DNA from: Nocardioides sp.
GTDB lineage: Bacteria; Actinomycetota; Actinomycetes; Propionibacteriales; Nocardioidaceae
Direction: 5' to 3'
Assembly (NCBI GenBank): GCA_023252065.1
Contig: JAHEXO010000102.1
Span: 1-7,254 of the forward strand
Length of the DNA: 7,254 nucleotides
Below the pieces are notes generated by a model. That model did not search any database, had not been told where the DNA came from, and worked only from the letters and a program-made list of their open reading frames with translations. Below are positions 1-6,975 of this stretch, piece by piece. How positions within the stretch are numbered: the stretch's first letter is position 1; the number at the start of each line of letters is the position of its first letter. Made by a program: the position numbers and the translations under genes.

Positions 1-441
1 ATGTGGGAGTCCCTGCGGATCATCGAGCAGGCCGCGGACCGACTGGCCAAGCTCGAGGGCGAGCCGGTGATGGTCGCCGACAAGAAGATAGCCTGGCCCA
101 GCCAGCTCGCGATCGGCAGCGACGGCATGGGCAACAGCCTCGACCACATCCGCCACATCATGGGTGAGTCGATGGAGGCCCTGATCCACCACTTCAAGCT
201 GGTGACCGAGGGCTTCCGGGTCCCACCCGGTCAGGTCTACGTCCCGATCGAGTCGCCGCGCGGCGAGCTCGGCGCCCACATCGTCTCCGACGGCGGCACG
301 CGCCCGTTCCGTGCGCACTTCCGCGACCCGTCGTTCACCAACCTGCAGGCGACTAGCGTGATGTCCGAGGGCGGCATGGTCGCCGACGTGATCGTCGCGA
401 TCGCCAGCATCGACCCCGTCATGGGAGGCGTCGACCGATGA
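1..441 (+). CDS. nuoD: NADH-quinone oxidoreductase subunit D, C-terminal part (5' end outside window)
   Basis: This is the last 146 residues of NuoD, the 49-kDa-type subunit of complex I, which forms the quinone-binding cavity with NuoB and NuoH. Family members are roughly 400-450 residues long, so the ATG at position 1 is an internal methionine and about two thirds of the gene lies upstream. Visible family hallmarks are the ESPRGELG block (residues 85-92), SDGGTRPFR (97-105), [10 protein letters not shown] (108-117), EGGMVADVI (123-131) and the terminal DPVMGGVDR, which is the usual way this subunit ends. The N-terminal His and Tyr of the quinone site are not in the window. The TGA stop overlaps the nuoE start in an ATGA, so the two are probably translationally coupled. 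Identification is firm; only the missing 5' end limits it. Confidence 0.97.
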   Translation: MWESLRIIEQAADRLAKLEGEPVMVADKKIAWPSQLAIGSDGMGNSLDHIRHIMGESMEALIHHFKLVTEGFRVPPGQVYVPIESPRGELGAHIVSDGGTRPFRAHFRDPSFTNLQATSVMSEGGMVADVIVAIASIDPVMGGVDR

Positions 442-1208
442 CCGCAGAGCCCACCACGGGCGGGCTGAGCGAGGCCACCTACGGCGAGCTGCGCGAGATC
501 GCGGCCCGCTATCCGCAGGCCCGCTCCGGCCTGCTGCCGATGCTCCACCTCGTCCAGGCCTCCGAGGGCCGGATCACGCCCGAGGGGATCGAGGCCTGTG
601 CCGACATCCTCGGCATCACCGCCGCCGAGGTGAGCGGCGTCGCGACGTTCTACACGATGTACAAGCGTCGCCCGGTCGGCGACTACCACGTCGGGGTGTG
701 CACCAACACGCTGTGCGCGGTGATGGGCGGTGACGTGATCTTCGAGCGGCTCAAGGAGCACCTCGACGTCGGCAACGACGAGACGACCGACGACGGCAAG
801 ATCACCCTCGAGCACGTCGAGTGCAACGCCGCGTGCGACTACGCGCCGGTGATGATGGTCAACTGGGAGTTCATGGACAACATGACCCCGCAGTCGGCCA
901 CCGAGCTCGTCGACGACCTGCGTGAGGGCAAGGAGGTCCGCTCGACCCGCGGGCCGCGCGTCGTGAAGTGGCGCGACGCCGAGCGGGTGCTCGCCGGCTT
1001 CCCCGACGACCTCGCCGACGAGGGTCCGTCCGCGGGAGCGGCCTCGCTGGTCGGCCTCGCCCTCGCTCGCGAGAACGACTGGACCGCACCCGCCACCGAC
1101 ACCGCCGGTAGGCCCGGCAGCACCGCCGACACCGCCACCGAGGCCGCCGAGCAGGCCGACACCAGCCGTGCGGAGTCCGAGACCAAGCAGCAGGAGGCCG
1201 GGAAGTGA
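438..1208 (+). CDS. nuoE: NADH-quinone oxidoreductase subunit E ([2Fe-2S] N1a, 24-kDa type)
   Basis: This thioredoxin-fold subunit of the NADH-dehydrogenase module carries the off-pathway [2Fe-2S] cluster N1a close to the FMN of NuoF. The product is 256 residues. An N-terminal helical part (about 10-70) includes the conserved GVATFYTMY segment (67-75). The four cluster ligands are present: Cys88 and Cys93 in VGVCTNTLC (C-x4-C), and Cys129 and Cys133 in [12 protein letters not shown] (C-x3-C). The first ~190 residues cover the usual domain. Residues about 192-256 are a low-complexity tail rich in Ala, Thr, Asp and Glu, likely disordered. The start is the ATG inside the nuoD stop (ATGA), with GGGAGG at 423-428 nine bases upstream. 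It ends in a GTGA overlap with nuoF. The function call is secure; a role for the tail is unknown. Confidence 0.97.
   Translation: MTAEPTTGGLSEATYGELREIAARYPQARSGLLPMLHLVQASEGRITPEGIEACADILGITAAEVSGVATFYTMYKRRPVGDYHVGVCTNTLCAVMGGDVIFERLKEHLDVGNDETTDDGKITLEHVECNAACDYAPVMMVNWEFMDNMTPQSATELVDDLREGKEVRSTRGPRVVKWRDAERVLAGFPDDLADEGPSAGAASLVGLALARENDWTAPATDTAGRPGSTADTATEAAEQADTSRAESETKQQEAGK
1192..1197 (+). promoter_or_regulatory. Ribosome binding site that decides the nuoF start
   Basis: AGGAGG lies seven bases before the GTG at 1205 but nineteen before the next in-frame candidate, the ATG at 1217. The ideal spacing and the GTGA overlap with the nuoE stop favour the GTG start. Confidence 0.75.
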
Positions 1209-2581
1209 CCGGCGAGATGGGCACCCTCACCCCGGTCCTCACCGACAACTGGGACCAGGAGCGCTCCTGGACCCTGGCGTCCTACGAGGACCGCGGCGGC
1301 TACTCCGCGCTGAAGAAGGCGCTGTCGATGGCGCCGGACGACGTCATCACCGCGGTCAAGGACTCCGGCCTGCGCGGCCGGGGGGGAGCGGGCTTCCCCA
1401 CGGGCATGAAGTGGAGCTTCATCCCGCAGGACAACCCCAACCCGAAGTACCTCGTCGTCAACGCCGACGAGTCGGAGCCGGGCACCTGCAAGGACATCCC
1501 GCTGATGATGGCCAGCCCCCACACCCTGATCGAGGGCGTGATCATCAGCAGCTACGCGATCCGGGCCCGCCACGCGTTCATCTACGTCCGCGGCGAGGTC
1601 CTCCACGTCGTACGACGTCTCCAGCGCGCTGTGCAGGAGGCCTACCGCGCCGGTCACCTCGGTAAGGACATCCACGGCTACGGCTACGACCTCGACCTGG
1701 TCGTCCACGCCGGCGCCGGTCCCTACATCTGTGGCGAGGAGACGGCGCTCCTCGACTCGCTCGAGGGCCTGCGCGGCCAACCGCGCCTGCGCCCGCCGTT
1801 CCCCGCCGTGGCCGGTCTCTACGCGAGCCCGACGGTGATCAACAACGTCGAGTCGATCGCGTCCGTCCCGAGCATCATCGGCAACGGCGCCGAGTGGTTC
1901 TCCTCGATGGGCACCGAGAAGTCCAAGGGCTTCGGCATCTTCAGCCTCTCCGGTCACGTCGCCAACCCCGGCCAGTACGAAGCGCCGCTCGGCATCACGC
2001 TGCGCACGCTGATCGAGCTCGCGGGCGGGATGCGTCAGGGTCACGAGCTGAAGTTCTGGACACCGGGTGGCTCTTCCACCCCGCTGCTCACCGCCGACTA
2101 CCTCGATATGCCACTGGACTTCGAGGGTGTGAGCACTGCGAAGTTCGACGAGAAGGCCCCCGAGCCCTGGCCGGGAGCGTTCGACGCCGAGCCGCCTCGC
2201 TCCATGCTCGGCACGCGTGCCCTGCAGATCTTCGACGAGACGACGTGCGTCGTCCGGGCCGTGCTGCGCTGGACGGAGTTCTACAAGCACGAGTCGTGCG
2301 GCAAGTGCACGCCGTGCCGTGAGGGCACGTGGTGGCTGGTGCAGATGCTCGCCAACCTCGAGAAGGGCATCGGCAGCGAGAGCGACCTCGACCTGCTGCT
2401 CGACCAGTGCGACAACATCCTCGGGCGCGCCTTCTGCGCCCTGGGTGACGGCGCCACCAGCCCCATCTCCAGCTCGATCCAATACTTCCGCGACGAGTAC
2501 GTCGCCCATCTCACCGAGGGCGGGTGCCCCTTCGACCCCGTCGCCTCCACCGTGTTCGCCGCCGAGGGAGCCTCAGCATGA
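1205..2581 (+). CDS. nuoF: NADH-quinone oxidoreductase subunit F (NADH/FMN-binding, [4Fe-4S] N3, 51-kDa type)
   Basis: NuoF is the entry point of complex I: it binds NADH, passes a hydride to FMN and hands electrons to [4Fe-4S] cluster N3. The product is 458 residues. Motifs in order are the glycine-rich FMN/NADH site [13 protein letters not shown] (55-67), [13 protein letters not shown] (85-97), [12 protein letters not shown] (168-179), an SLBB-type segment starting at [12 protein letters not shown] (247-258), and the N3 site [13 protein letters not shown] with Cys365, Cys368, Cys371 plus Cys411. All ligands expected for N3 are intact. GTG 1205 is chosen over ATG 1217 because of the AGGAGG at 1192 and the GTGA overlap with nuoE. 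Residues about 310-332, between DFEGV and SMLGTRALQ, are longer than the short Ala/Gly link I remember in relatives (see findings). The stop overlaps a downstream ATG (ATGA), but that ATG is out of frame with nuoG. Confidence 0.97.
   Translation: MTGEMGTLTPVLTDNWDQERSWTLASYEDRGGYSALKKALSMAPDDVITAVKDSGLRGRGGAGFPTGMKWSFIPQDNPNPKYLVVNADESEPGTCKDIPLMMASPHTLIEGVIISSYAIRARHAFIYVRGEVLHVVRRLQRAVQEAYRAGHLGKDIHGYGYDLDLVVHAGAGPYICGEETALLDSLEGLRGQPRLRPPFPAVAGLYASPTVINNVESIASVPSIIGNGAEWFSSMGTEKSKGFGIFSLSGHVANPGQYEAPLGITLRTLIELAGGMRQGHELKFWTPGGSSTPLLTADYLDMPLDFEGVSTAKFDEKAPEPWPGAFDAEPPRSMLGTRALQIFDETTCVVRAVLRWTEFYKHESCGKCTPCREGTWWLVQMLANLEKGIGSESDLDLLLDQCDNILGRAFCALGDGATSPISSSIQYFRDEYVAHLTEGGCPFDPVASTVFAAEGASA
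2564..2570 (+). promoter_or_regulatory. Shine-Dalgarno-like site before the ATG at 2578
   Basis: GAGGGAG ends seven bases before the ATG at 2578, inside the end of nuoF. This is the same layout as the true starts of the operon, yet the ATG it serves opens only a 25-codon frame. It could be a live site for the mini-ORF or the remains of an ancestral nuoG start. Confidence 0.5.
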
Positions 2582-2655
2582 CCTCACCCCACGACGTTCT
2601 CCGCTTCCCCCGCTTCGCTCCTCCAGCGAACAACGCCGCGGGGACCCCGAGATGA
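2578..2655 (+). CDS. Putative 25-residue linking mini-ORF between nuoF and nuoG
   Basis: The ATG at 2578 overlaps the nuoF stop (ATGA). Its frame runs 25 codons to a TGA at 2653-2655, which in turn overlaps the nuoG ATG (again ATGA). The peptide begins [13 protein letters not shown] and is rich in Pro, Ala and Arg; it has no recognisable domain. A GAGGGAG sits seven bases upstream. The double overlap would let ribosomes pass from nuoF through the mini-ORF to nuoG without a gap and would open the hairpin that lies within it. The peptide itself may have no function. Two ATGA junctions could also arise by chance or as a by-product of a small insertion, so I rate translation as plausible and a functional peptide as unlikely. 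Confidence 0.35.
   Translation: MTSPHDVLRFPRFAPPANNAAGTPR
2608..2643 (+). promoter_or_regulatory. GC-rich hairpin covering the likely nuoG ribosome binding site
   Basis: The outer stem CCCCGC (2608-2613) pairs perfectly with GCGGGG (2638-2643). Directly inside it, TTCGCT (2614-2619) pairs with AGCGAA (2625-2630) around the loop CCTCC (2620-2624). Seven unpaired bases (2631-2637) bulge on the 3' side, giving 12 base pairs in all. The only purine-rich site before nuoG, GGGGA at 2640-2644 seven bases from its ATG, lies mostly within the closing stem. The pairing is seen directly; RBS masking and opening by translating ribosomes are inference. There is no T-run after it, so it does not look like a terminator. 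Confidence 0.5.
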
Positions 2656-5039
2656 CGACCTCCGAGGTCGCGAAGACCGACCTGGTCACCTTGACCATCG
2701 ACGGCGTCCAGGTCAGCGTCCCCAAGGACACCCTGATCATCCGGGCCGCCGAGCAGGTCGGCGTGCAGATCCCGCGGTTCTGCGACCACCCGCTGCTGGA
2801 GCCGGTCGGCGCCTGCCGTCAGTGCCTCGTCGACATCCCCGATGCCGGCAACGGCCGCCCGTTCCCCAAGCCGCAGGCGTCGTGCACGCTACCGGTGGCC
2901 GAGGGCATGGTCGTCAACACCCAGGCCACGAGCGAGGTCGCGGACAAGGCGCAGCAGGGGATCATGGAGTTCCTCCTGGTCAACCACCCGCTCGACTGCC
3001 CGGTGTGCGACAAGGGCGGCGAGTGCCCCCTGCAGAACCAAGCCATGAGCAACGGTCGCGGTGAGTCGCGGTTCGCTGCCAGCGGTGGGGTCAAGCGCAC
3101 GTTCCCCAAGCCGATCAACATCTCCGCGCAGGTGTTGCTCGACCGTGAGCGCTGCGTGCTCTGCGCCCGGTGCACCCGGTTCTCCGAGCAGGTGGCCGGC
3201 GACCCGTTCATCGCACTCATCGAGCGCGGTGCGCTGCAGCAGGTCGGCATCTACGAGAAGGAGCCTTTCGAGTCCTACTTCTCGGGCAACACCATCCAGA
3301 TCTGCCCTGTGGGTGCGCTGACCAGCGCCGACTACCGGTTCCGGTCGCGCCCCTTCGACCTGGTCTCCACCCAGGGCGTCGCCGAGCACGACGCGTGCGG
3401 CTCTGCGATCCGGATCGACCACCGGCGTGGCCGGGTGATGCGTCGGCTGTCCGGCAACGACCCCGAGGTCAACGAGGAGTGGATCACCGACAAGGACCGC
3501 TTCGCCTTCGGCTACCTCACCACCGACGACCGGATCACCTACCCGCGCATCCGTGAGGACGGCGAGCTGCGGCCCGCGTCGTGGCCCGAGGCCTTCGCAG
3601 TCGCGGCCCGTGGTCTCGCCGAGGCGGGCGCCGCCGGCGTCCTGCCGGGCGGTCGGCTCACCGCCGAGGACGCCTTCGCCTACAGCACGTTCGCGCGGGT
3701 CGCGCTCGGCACCAACGACATCGACTTCCGCTCGCGTCCCCACTCCGAGGAGGAGGCCGCGTTCCTCGCCGCCGAGGTGGTCCTGCGCCAGGGCGCGACG
3801 TACGCCGACCTCGAGACGGCCAACTCCGTGATCCTGGTAGGCCTGGAGCCCGAGGACGAGGCCGGCACGATCTTCCTGCGGCTGCGCAAGGCAAACCGCA
3901 AGCACCGCACCCGGGTCTGGTCGGTCGGCCCGTTCACCACCCACGGCCTGCGCAAGATGGGCGGCACCCTGATCCCGACCGCTCCGGGCGGCGAGACGGA
4001 CGCTGTCAACGCGCTGGCCCACAACACCGACGTCGAGCTCGACGCCGCCGGCGTGATCCTGGTCGGCGAGCGGATGGCCACCGTGCCGGGCGCGCTGACC
4101 GCGGTCGCCTCGCTGGCCCGCATCACCGGCGCCAAGCTGGCCTGGGTGCCCCGACGTGCCGGTGACCGAGGCGCGCTCGAGGCCGGCTGCCTGCCGGGGC
4201 TGCTGCCTGGCGGCCGTCCCGTCACCGACGCCACCGCTCGCGTCGACGCCGCCACCGCCTGGGGCGTCGCCGGACTGCCCGAGCAGCCAGGCCGCGACGC
4301 CGATGCGATCGTCGCCGCCCTCGCCGCCGGTGAGCTCGGCGGCCTGGTCGTGGGTGGGGTCGACCCCGACGACACCGCCGATCCTGCAGCGTTCCGTGCA
4401 GCCCTCGAGGCAGCCCGGTTCGTGGTCGCCCTCGAGCTCCGCGAGACCGACGTGACCCGGGCCGCCGACGTGGTCTTCCCGGTCGCTCCGGTCGTCGACA
4501 AGCCCGGCACGTTCGTCAACTGGGAGGGCCGGCCGCGCGAGTTCCCGGCCGTGTTCGTCAACCCCAACGCCCTGCCCGACGCCCGCGTGCTGGCCGGCAT
4601 CGCCGAGGAGCTCGGCCGGCCGCTCGGCTTCCGCACCTCGGCCGAGGCTCACGACCGGATGGTCGAGATGGGCCCCTGGGACGGCGACCGCGCCACCCTG
4701 CCGGAGGCCGCGCCCGCGGCTGCGGCGCCGAGCGACGGCACGCTCGCCCTGGCCACCTGGAAGCTGATGCTCGACAACGGCACCATGCAGGACGGCGAGA
4801 AGCATCTCCACGCCACCGCCCGTATGCCGGTCTGCCGGGTGTCGCCGGCGGCCGCCGCGGCGCTGGGCTCGATGGTGACCGTGACCGGCGACCGTGGCTC
4901 GGTCACCCTCCCGGTCGAGGCGGCCGGCGACCTCGTGGACGGCACGATCTGGGTGCCCGCCAACTCCACCGGCAACGGCGTCCTCGCCGACCTGGCCTCG
5001 CCCGGGTCCGGCGTACGCGTGAAGGGAGCCGAGCAGTGA
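2652..5039 (+). CDS. nuoG: NADH-quinone oxidoreductase subunit G (75-kDa type; N1b, N5, N4; N7 ligands absent)
   Basis: NuoG carries the electron wire from NuoF towards NuoI. The product is 795 residues, normal for the family in actinomycetes. An N-terminal ferredoxin-like domain holds N1b ([2Fe-2S]: Cys44, Cys55, Cys58, Cys78). A His-Cys domain holds N5 (His112, Cys116, Cys119, Cys125). A third segment holds N4 (Cys168, Cys171, Cys174, Cys218). From about 236 a degenerate molybdopterin-oxidoreductase-like domain follows, with [20 protein letters not shown] near residues 618-637 and a molybdopterin-dinucleotide-like C-terminal fold (about 715-795). The optional N7 site is gone: Ala244, Asp247, Ser251 and Thr279 sit where its cysteines would be. 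The ATG at 2652 is the only credible start, since the open frame upstream overlaps nuoF and has no start codon nearby. Its RBS (GGGGA) is weak and lies in a hairpin. It overlaps nuoH by GTGA. Confidence 0.97.
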   Translation: MTTSEVAKTDLVTLTIDGVQVSVPKDTLIIRAAEQVGVQIPRFCDHPLLEPVGACRQCLVDIPDAGNGRPFPKPQASCTLPVAEGMVVNTQATSEVADKAQQGIMEFLLVNHPLDCPVCDKGGECPLQNQAMSNGRGESRFAASGGVKRTFPKPINISAQVLLDRERCVLCARCTRFSEQVAGDPFIALIERGALQQVGIYEKEPFESYFSGNTIQICPVGALTSADYRFRSRPFDLVSTQGVAEHDACGSAIRIDHRRGRVMRRLSGNDPEVNEEWITDKDRFAFGYLTTDDRITYPRIREDGELRPASWPEAFAVAARGLAEAGAAGVLPGGRLTAEDAFAYSTFARVALGTNDIDFRSRPHSEEEAAFLAAEVVLRQGATYADLETANSVILVGLEPEDEAGTIFLRLRKANRKHRTRVWSVGPFTTHGLRKMGGTLIPTAPGGETDAVNALAHNTDVELDAAGVILVGERMATVPGALTAVASLARITGAKLAWVPRRAGDRGALEAGCLPGLLPGGRPVTDATARVDAATAWGVAGLPEQPGRDADAIVAALAAGELGGLVVGGVDPDDTADPAAFRAALEAARFVVALELRETDVTRAADVVFPVAPVVDKPGTFVNWEGRPREFPAVFVNPNALPDARVLAGIAEELGRPLGFRTSAEAHDRMVEMGPWDGDRATLPEAAPAAAAPSDGTLALATWKLMLDNGTMQDGEKHLHATARMPVCRVSPAAAAALGSMVTVTGDRGSVTLPVEAAGDLVDGTIWVPANSTGNGVLADLASPGSGVRVKGAEQ
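5023..5028 (+). promoter_or_regulatory. Ribosome binding site of nuoH, supporting its GTG start
   Basis: AGGGAG ends seven bases before the GTG at 5036, which overlaps the nuoG stop. No other in-frame start codon lies before the first transmembrane helix, so this site fixes the start. Confidence 0.7.
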
Positions 5040-6385
5040 GTCTCTTCCTCCTCCCCGCTGCGGTCAGCACCGTCTCGCCCAGTGCTGGCGCCGCCGGCCT
5101 CGAGCAGTTCGGGCGCGACCCGTGGTGGCTGGTCCTGGTCAAGGCACTGCTGATCTTCGTGATCCTGGTGGTGCTCACGCTGTTCAACATCTGGTTCGAG
5201 CGGCGGGTCGTGGCCCGCATGCAGCACCGCATCGGTCCCAACGTCAACGGCCCGTTCGGCCTGCTCCAGAGCCTGGCCGACGGCGTGAAGCTGGCGCTGA
5301 AGGAAGACATCATCCCCAAGGCCGCCGACCGATGGGTCTTCCTGCTGGCGCCGGTCATCGCGGTGATCCCGGCCTTCGTGACGTTCTCGGTCATCCCCTT
5401 CGGCCCGGTCGTCCAGCTGCCGTTCAGCGACCGCTACACGCCCCTGCAGCTGACCGACATGCCGGTGGCGGTGCTCTTCGTGATGGCGATCGCCTCGATC
5501 GGCATCTACGGCATCGTGCTCGGCGGCTGGTCCAGCGGCTCGACGTACTCCCTGCTCGGTGGCCTCCGCTCCAGCGCACAGATGATCTCCTACGAGGTCG
5601 CGATGGGCCTGGCCCTGGTCGCGGTCTTCCTCTACGCCGGCTCGATGTCGACCAGCCAGATCGTCGCCGCCCAGAGCACCTGGTGGTTCGGCCTGATCCT
5701 GCTGCCGTCGTTCGTGATCTACACGATCTCGATGGTCGGCGAGACCAACCGCGCGCCGTTCGACCTCCCCGAGGCCGAGGGCGAGCTGGTCGGCGGTTTC
5801 CACACCGAGTACTCCAGCCTGAAGTTCGCTCTCTTCTTCCTGGCCGAATACATCAACATGGCGACCGTGTCGGCGCTGGCCACCACGCTGTTCCTCGGCG
5901 GCTGGCACGCGCCGTTCTGGATCGACCAGATCTGGCCCGGCGCCAACCACGGCTACTGGCCGTTCCTGTGGTTCATGGGCAAGGTCCTGTTCTTCATCTT
6001 CATCTTCATCTGGCTGCGCGGCACCCTGCCCCGCATGCGCTACGACCAGTTCATGGCATTCGGCTGGAAGCGGTTGATCCCCTTCTCGCTGCTGTGGATC
6101 GTGGCCGTCGCCGCCATCCGCGCGGCGTCGCTCGACGGTGGCGTCGACCGGAAGTACCTCCTGATCGGGCTCGGCATCGCCGTGGTCCTCTTCCTCGCGG
6201 TGTTCTTCATCGGTGACACCTCCGAGACCGAGGAGGCCGGGCGCGAGCCCACGCCGCAGGGGTACGACGGTGGGTTCCCGGTCCCGCCGATGCCGGCCGG
6301 AGGTGCCGTGCGCGGCGCCGCGGAGACCCTGACGTTCGACACCGGCCGCACGGTCGCGGCCGTCGAGGAGGACCAGACAGTATGA
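5036..6385 (+). CDS. nuoH: NADH-quinone oxidoreductase subunit H (membrane, ND1 type)
   Basis: NuoH anchors the peripheral arm to the membrane and builds the quinone tunnel together with NuoB and NuoD. The product is 449 residues with eight or nine hydrophobic segments, near 30-53, 99-121, 141-164, 183-203, 216-234, 262-287, 307-327, 346-363 and 373-392. Family signatures are [15 protein letters not shown] (55-69), [15 protein letters not shown] (72-86), the acidic cytoplasmic loop [20 protein letters not shown] (235-254) followed by [18 protein letters not shown], and [14 protein letters not shown] (327-340). The last ~57 residues (393-449) are a hydrophilic, Pro/Gly-rich tail with the PVPPMP stretch. 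Such tails occur in actinomycete NuoH as far as I recall. Start is GTG, overlapping nuoG; the end overlaps nuoI by ATGA. The GTG choice is supported by AGGGAG at 5023. Confidence 0.97.
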   Translation: MSLFLLPAAVSTVSPSAGAAGLEQFGRDPWWLVLVKALLIFVILVVLTLFNIWFERRVVARMQHRIGPNVNGPFGLLQSLADGVKLALKEDIIPKAADRWVFLLAPVIAVIPAFVTFSVIPFGPVVQLPFSDRYTPLQLTDMPVAVLFVMAIASIGIYGIVLGGWSSGSTYSLLGGLRSSAQMISYEVAMGLALVAVFLYAGSMSTSQIVAAQSTWWFGLILLPSFVIYTISMVGETNRAPFDLPEAEGELVGGFHTEYSSLKFALFFLAEYINMATVSALATTLFLGGWHAPFWIDQIWPGANHGYWPFLWFMGKVLFFIFIFIWLRGTLPRMRYDQFMAFGWKRLIPFSLLWIVAVAAIRAASLDGGVDRKYLLIGLGIAVVLFLAVFFIGDTSETEEAGREPTPQGYDGGFPVPPMPAGGAVRGAAETLTFDTGRTVAAVEEDQTV

Positions 6386-6975
6386 GCTCCCAGCAAGAGG
6401 GCAAGTCCCTCAAGGAGCAGCTCTGGGACCCGGTCGCCGGGTTCGGGGTGACCTTCCGGACGATGTTCAGGAAGGTCGTCACCGAGCAGTACCCGTTCGA
6501 GAAGCAGCCCACGGCTCCCCGTTTCCACGGCCGGCACCAGCTCAACCGCTGGCCCGACGGTCTCGAGAAGTGCATCGGCTGCGAGCTGTGTGCCTGGGCC
6601 TGTCCGGCTGACGCGATCTACGTCGAGGGCGCGTCCAACACCGACGGGCCCGACGGGGAGCGGTTCAGCCCCGGCGAGCGCTACGGCCGCGTCTACCAGA
6701 TCAACTACCTGCGCTGCATCCTGTGCGGCCTGTGCATCGAGGCCTGCCCGACGCGTGCGCTCACGATGACCAACGAGTACGAGCTGGCCGACGACAACCG
6801 GGCCGACCTGATCTACGAGAAGCAGGATCTCCTGGCCCCGCTCCTGCCCGGCATGGAGCAGCCGCCGCACCCGATGCGTCTCGGCGACGACGAGGGCGAC
6901 TACTACCGCGGCACCTTCAAGGCGCCGGAGAGCGCCCCTGCTGCACCGGCGACGTCCGAGGAGGTGGCGCCGTGA
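6382..6975 (+). CDS. nuoI: NADH-quinone oxidoreductase subunit I (2x[4Fe-4S], N6a/N6b, 23-kDa type)
   Basis: NuoI is the ferredoxin-like subunit that connects the NuoG clusters to N2 in NuoB. The product is 197 residues. An amphipathic N-terminal stretch (about 12-32) is followed by two classic CxxCxxCxxxCP motifs: Cys64, Cys67, Cys70, Cys74 ([13 protein letters not shown]) and Cys112, Cys115, Cys118, Cys122 ([13 protein letters not shown]). As in other 8Fe ferredoxins, the last Cys of each motif is expected to serve the other cluster. Both clusters are therefore intact. The insert between the motifs (about 82-108, [20 protein letters not shown]) matches the actinomycete style, and the C-terminal ~25 residues are an Ala/Pro/Glu-rich tail. 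ATG 6382 overlaps the nuoH stop (ATGA), with AGGAGGA at 6366-6372 nine bases upstream. The end overlaps nuoJ by GTGA. Confidence 0.97.
   Translation: MSSQQEGKSLKEQLWDPVAGFGVTFRTMFRKVVTEQYPFEKQPTAPRFHGRHQLNRWPDGLEKCIGCELCAWACPADAIYVEGASNTDGPDGERFSPGERYGRVYQINYLRCILCGLCIEACPTRALTMTNEYELADDNRADLIYEKQDLLAPLLPGMEQPPHPMRLGDDEGDYYRGTFKAPESAPAAPATSEEVAP
6959..6964 (+). promoter_or_regulatory. Ribosome binding site of nuoJ, supporting its GTG start
   Basis: AGGAGG lies seven bases before the GTG at 6972, within the end of nuoI. Together with the GTGA overlap it supports this start rather than the ATG eleven codons in. Confidence 0.75.

Noticed and set aside
1..3. The ATG at position 1 as a true nuoD start
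   Set aside because: It would leave only the C-terminal third of NuoD. The sequence reads as the middle of the normal protein cut by the window edge, not as a truncated gene.
839..2509. Long open frame on the - strand (556 codons) opposite nuoE and nuoF
   Set aside because: It is the mirror of two well-conserved genes. In high-GC DNA stop codons are rare on the opposite strand, and the translation is a Val/Asp/Gly/Arg/Ala-rich mix with no recognisable domain.
2217..2651. Upstream extension of the nuoG frame to an ATG at 2217, giving a 940-residue protein
   Set aside because: The extra 145 residues overlap conserved nuoF in another frame, are Arg/Ser/Pro-rich noise, and precede the normal N-terminal ferredoxin fold of NuoG. 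The ATG at 2652 gives the family length.
2608..2655. Rho-independent terminator between nuoF and nuoG
   Set aside because: The hairpin is followed by GACCCCGAGATGACG with no T-run, and it sits in the middle of an operon whose products must be made together.
3381..3404. Frameshift or pseudogene as the cause of the missing N7 cysteines in nuoG
   Set aside because: The frame is intact across the region and conserved blocks on both sides (STQG upstream, DHRRG and NDPEVNEEW downstream) stay in phase, so the changes are substitutions.
2889..4811. Long open frame on the - strand (640 codons) opposite nuoG
   Set aside because: Same cause: a GC-driven shadow of nuoG, low-complexity product, no family motif.
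2652..5039. NuoG as a catalytic molybdenum enzyme, given its molybdopterin-oxidoreductase-like domain
   Set aside because: The complex I G subunit is known to keep this fold without cofactor. The N1b/N5/N4 ligand set and the operon context place it in complex I.
4649..5950. Open frame on the - strand (433 codons) opposite the nuoG end and nuoH
   Set aside because: Spans two real genes and their overlap, with charged His/Asp/Arg/Glu-rich translation typical of an antisense shadow.
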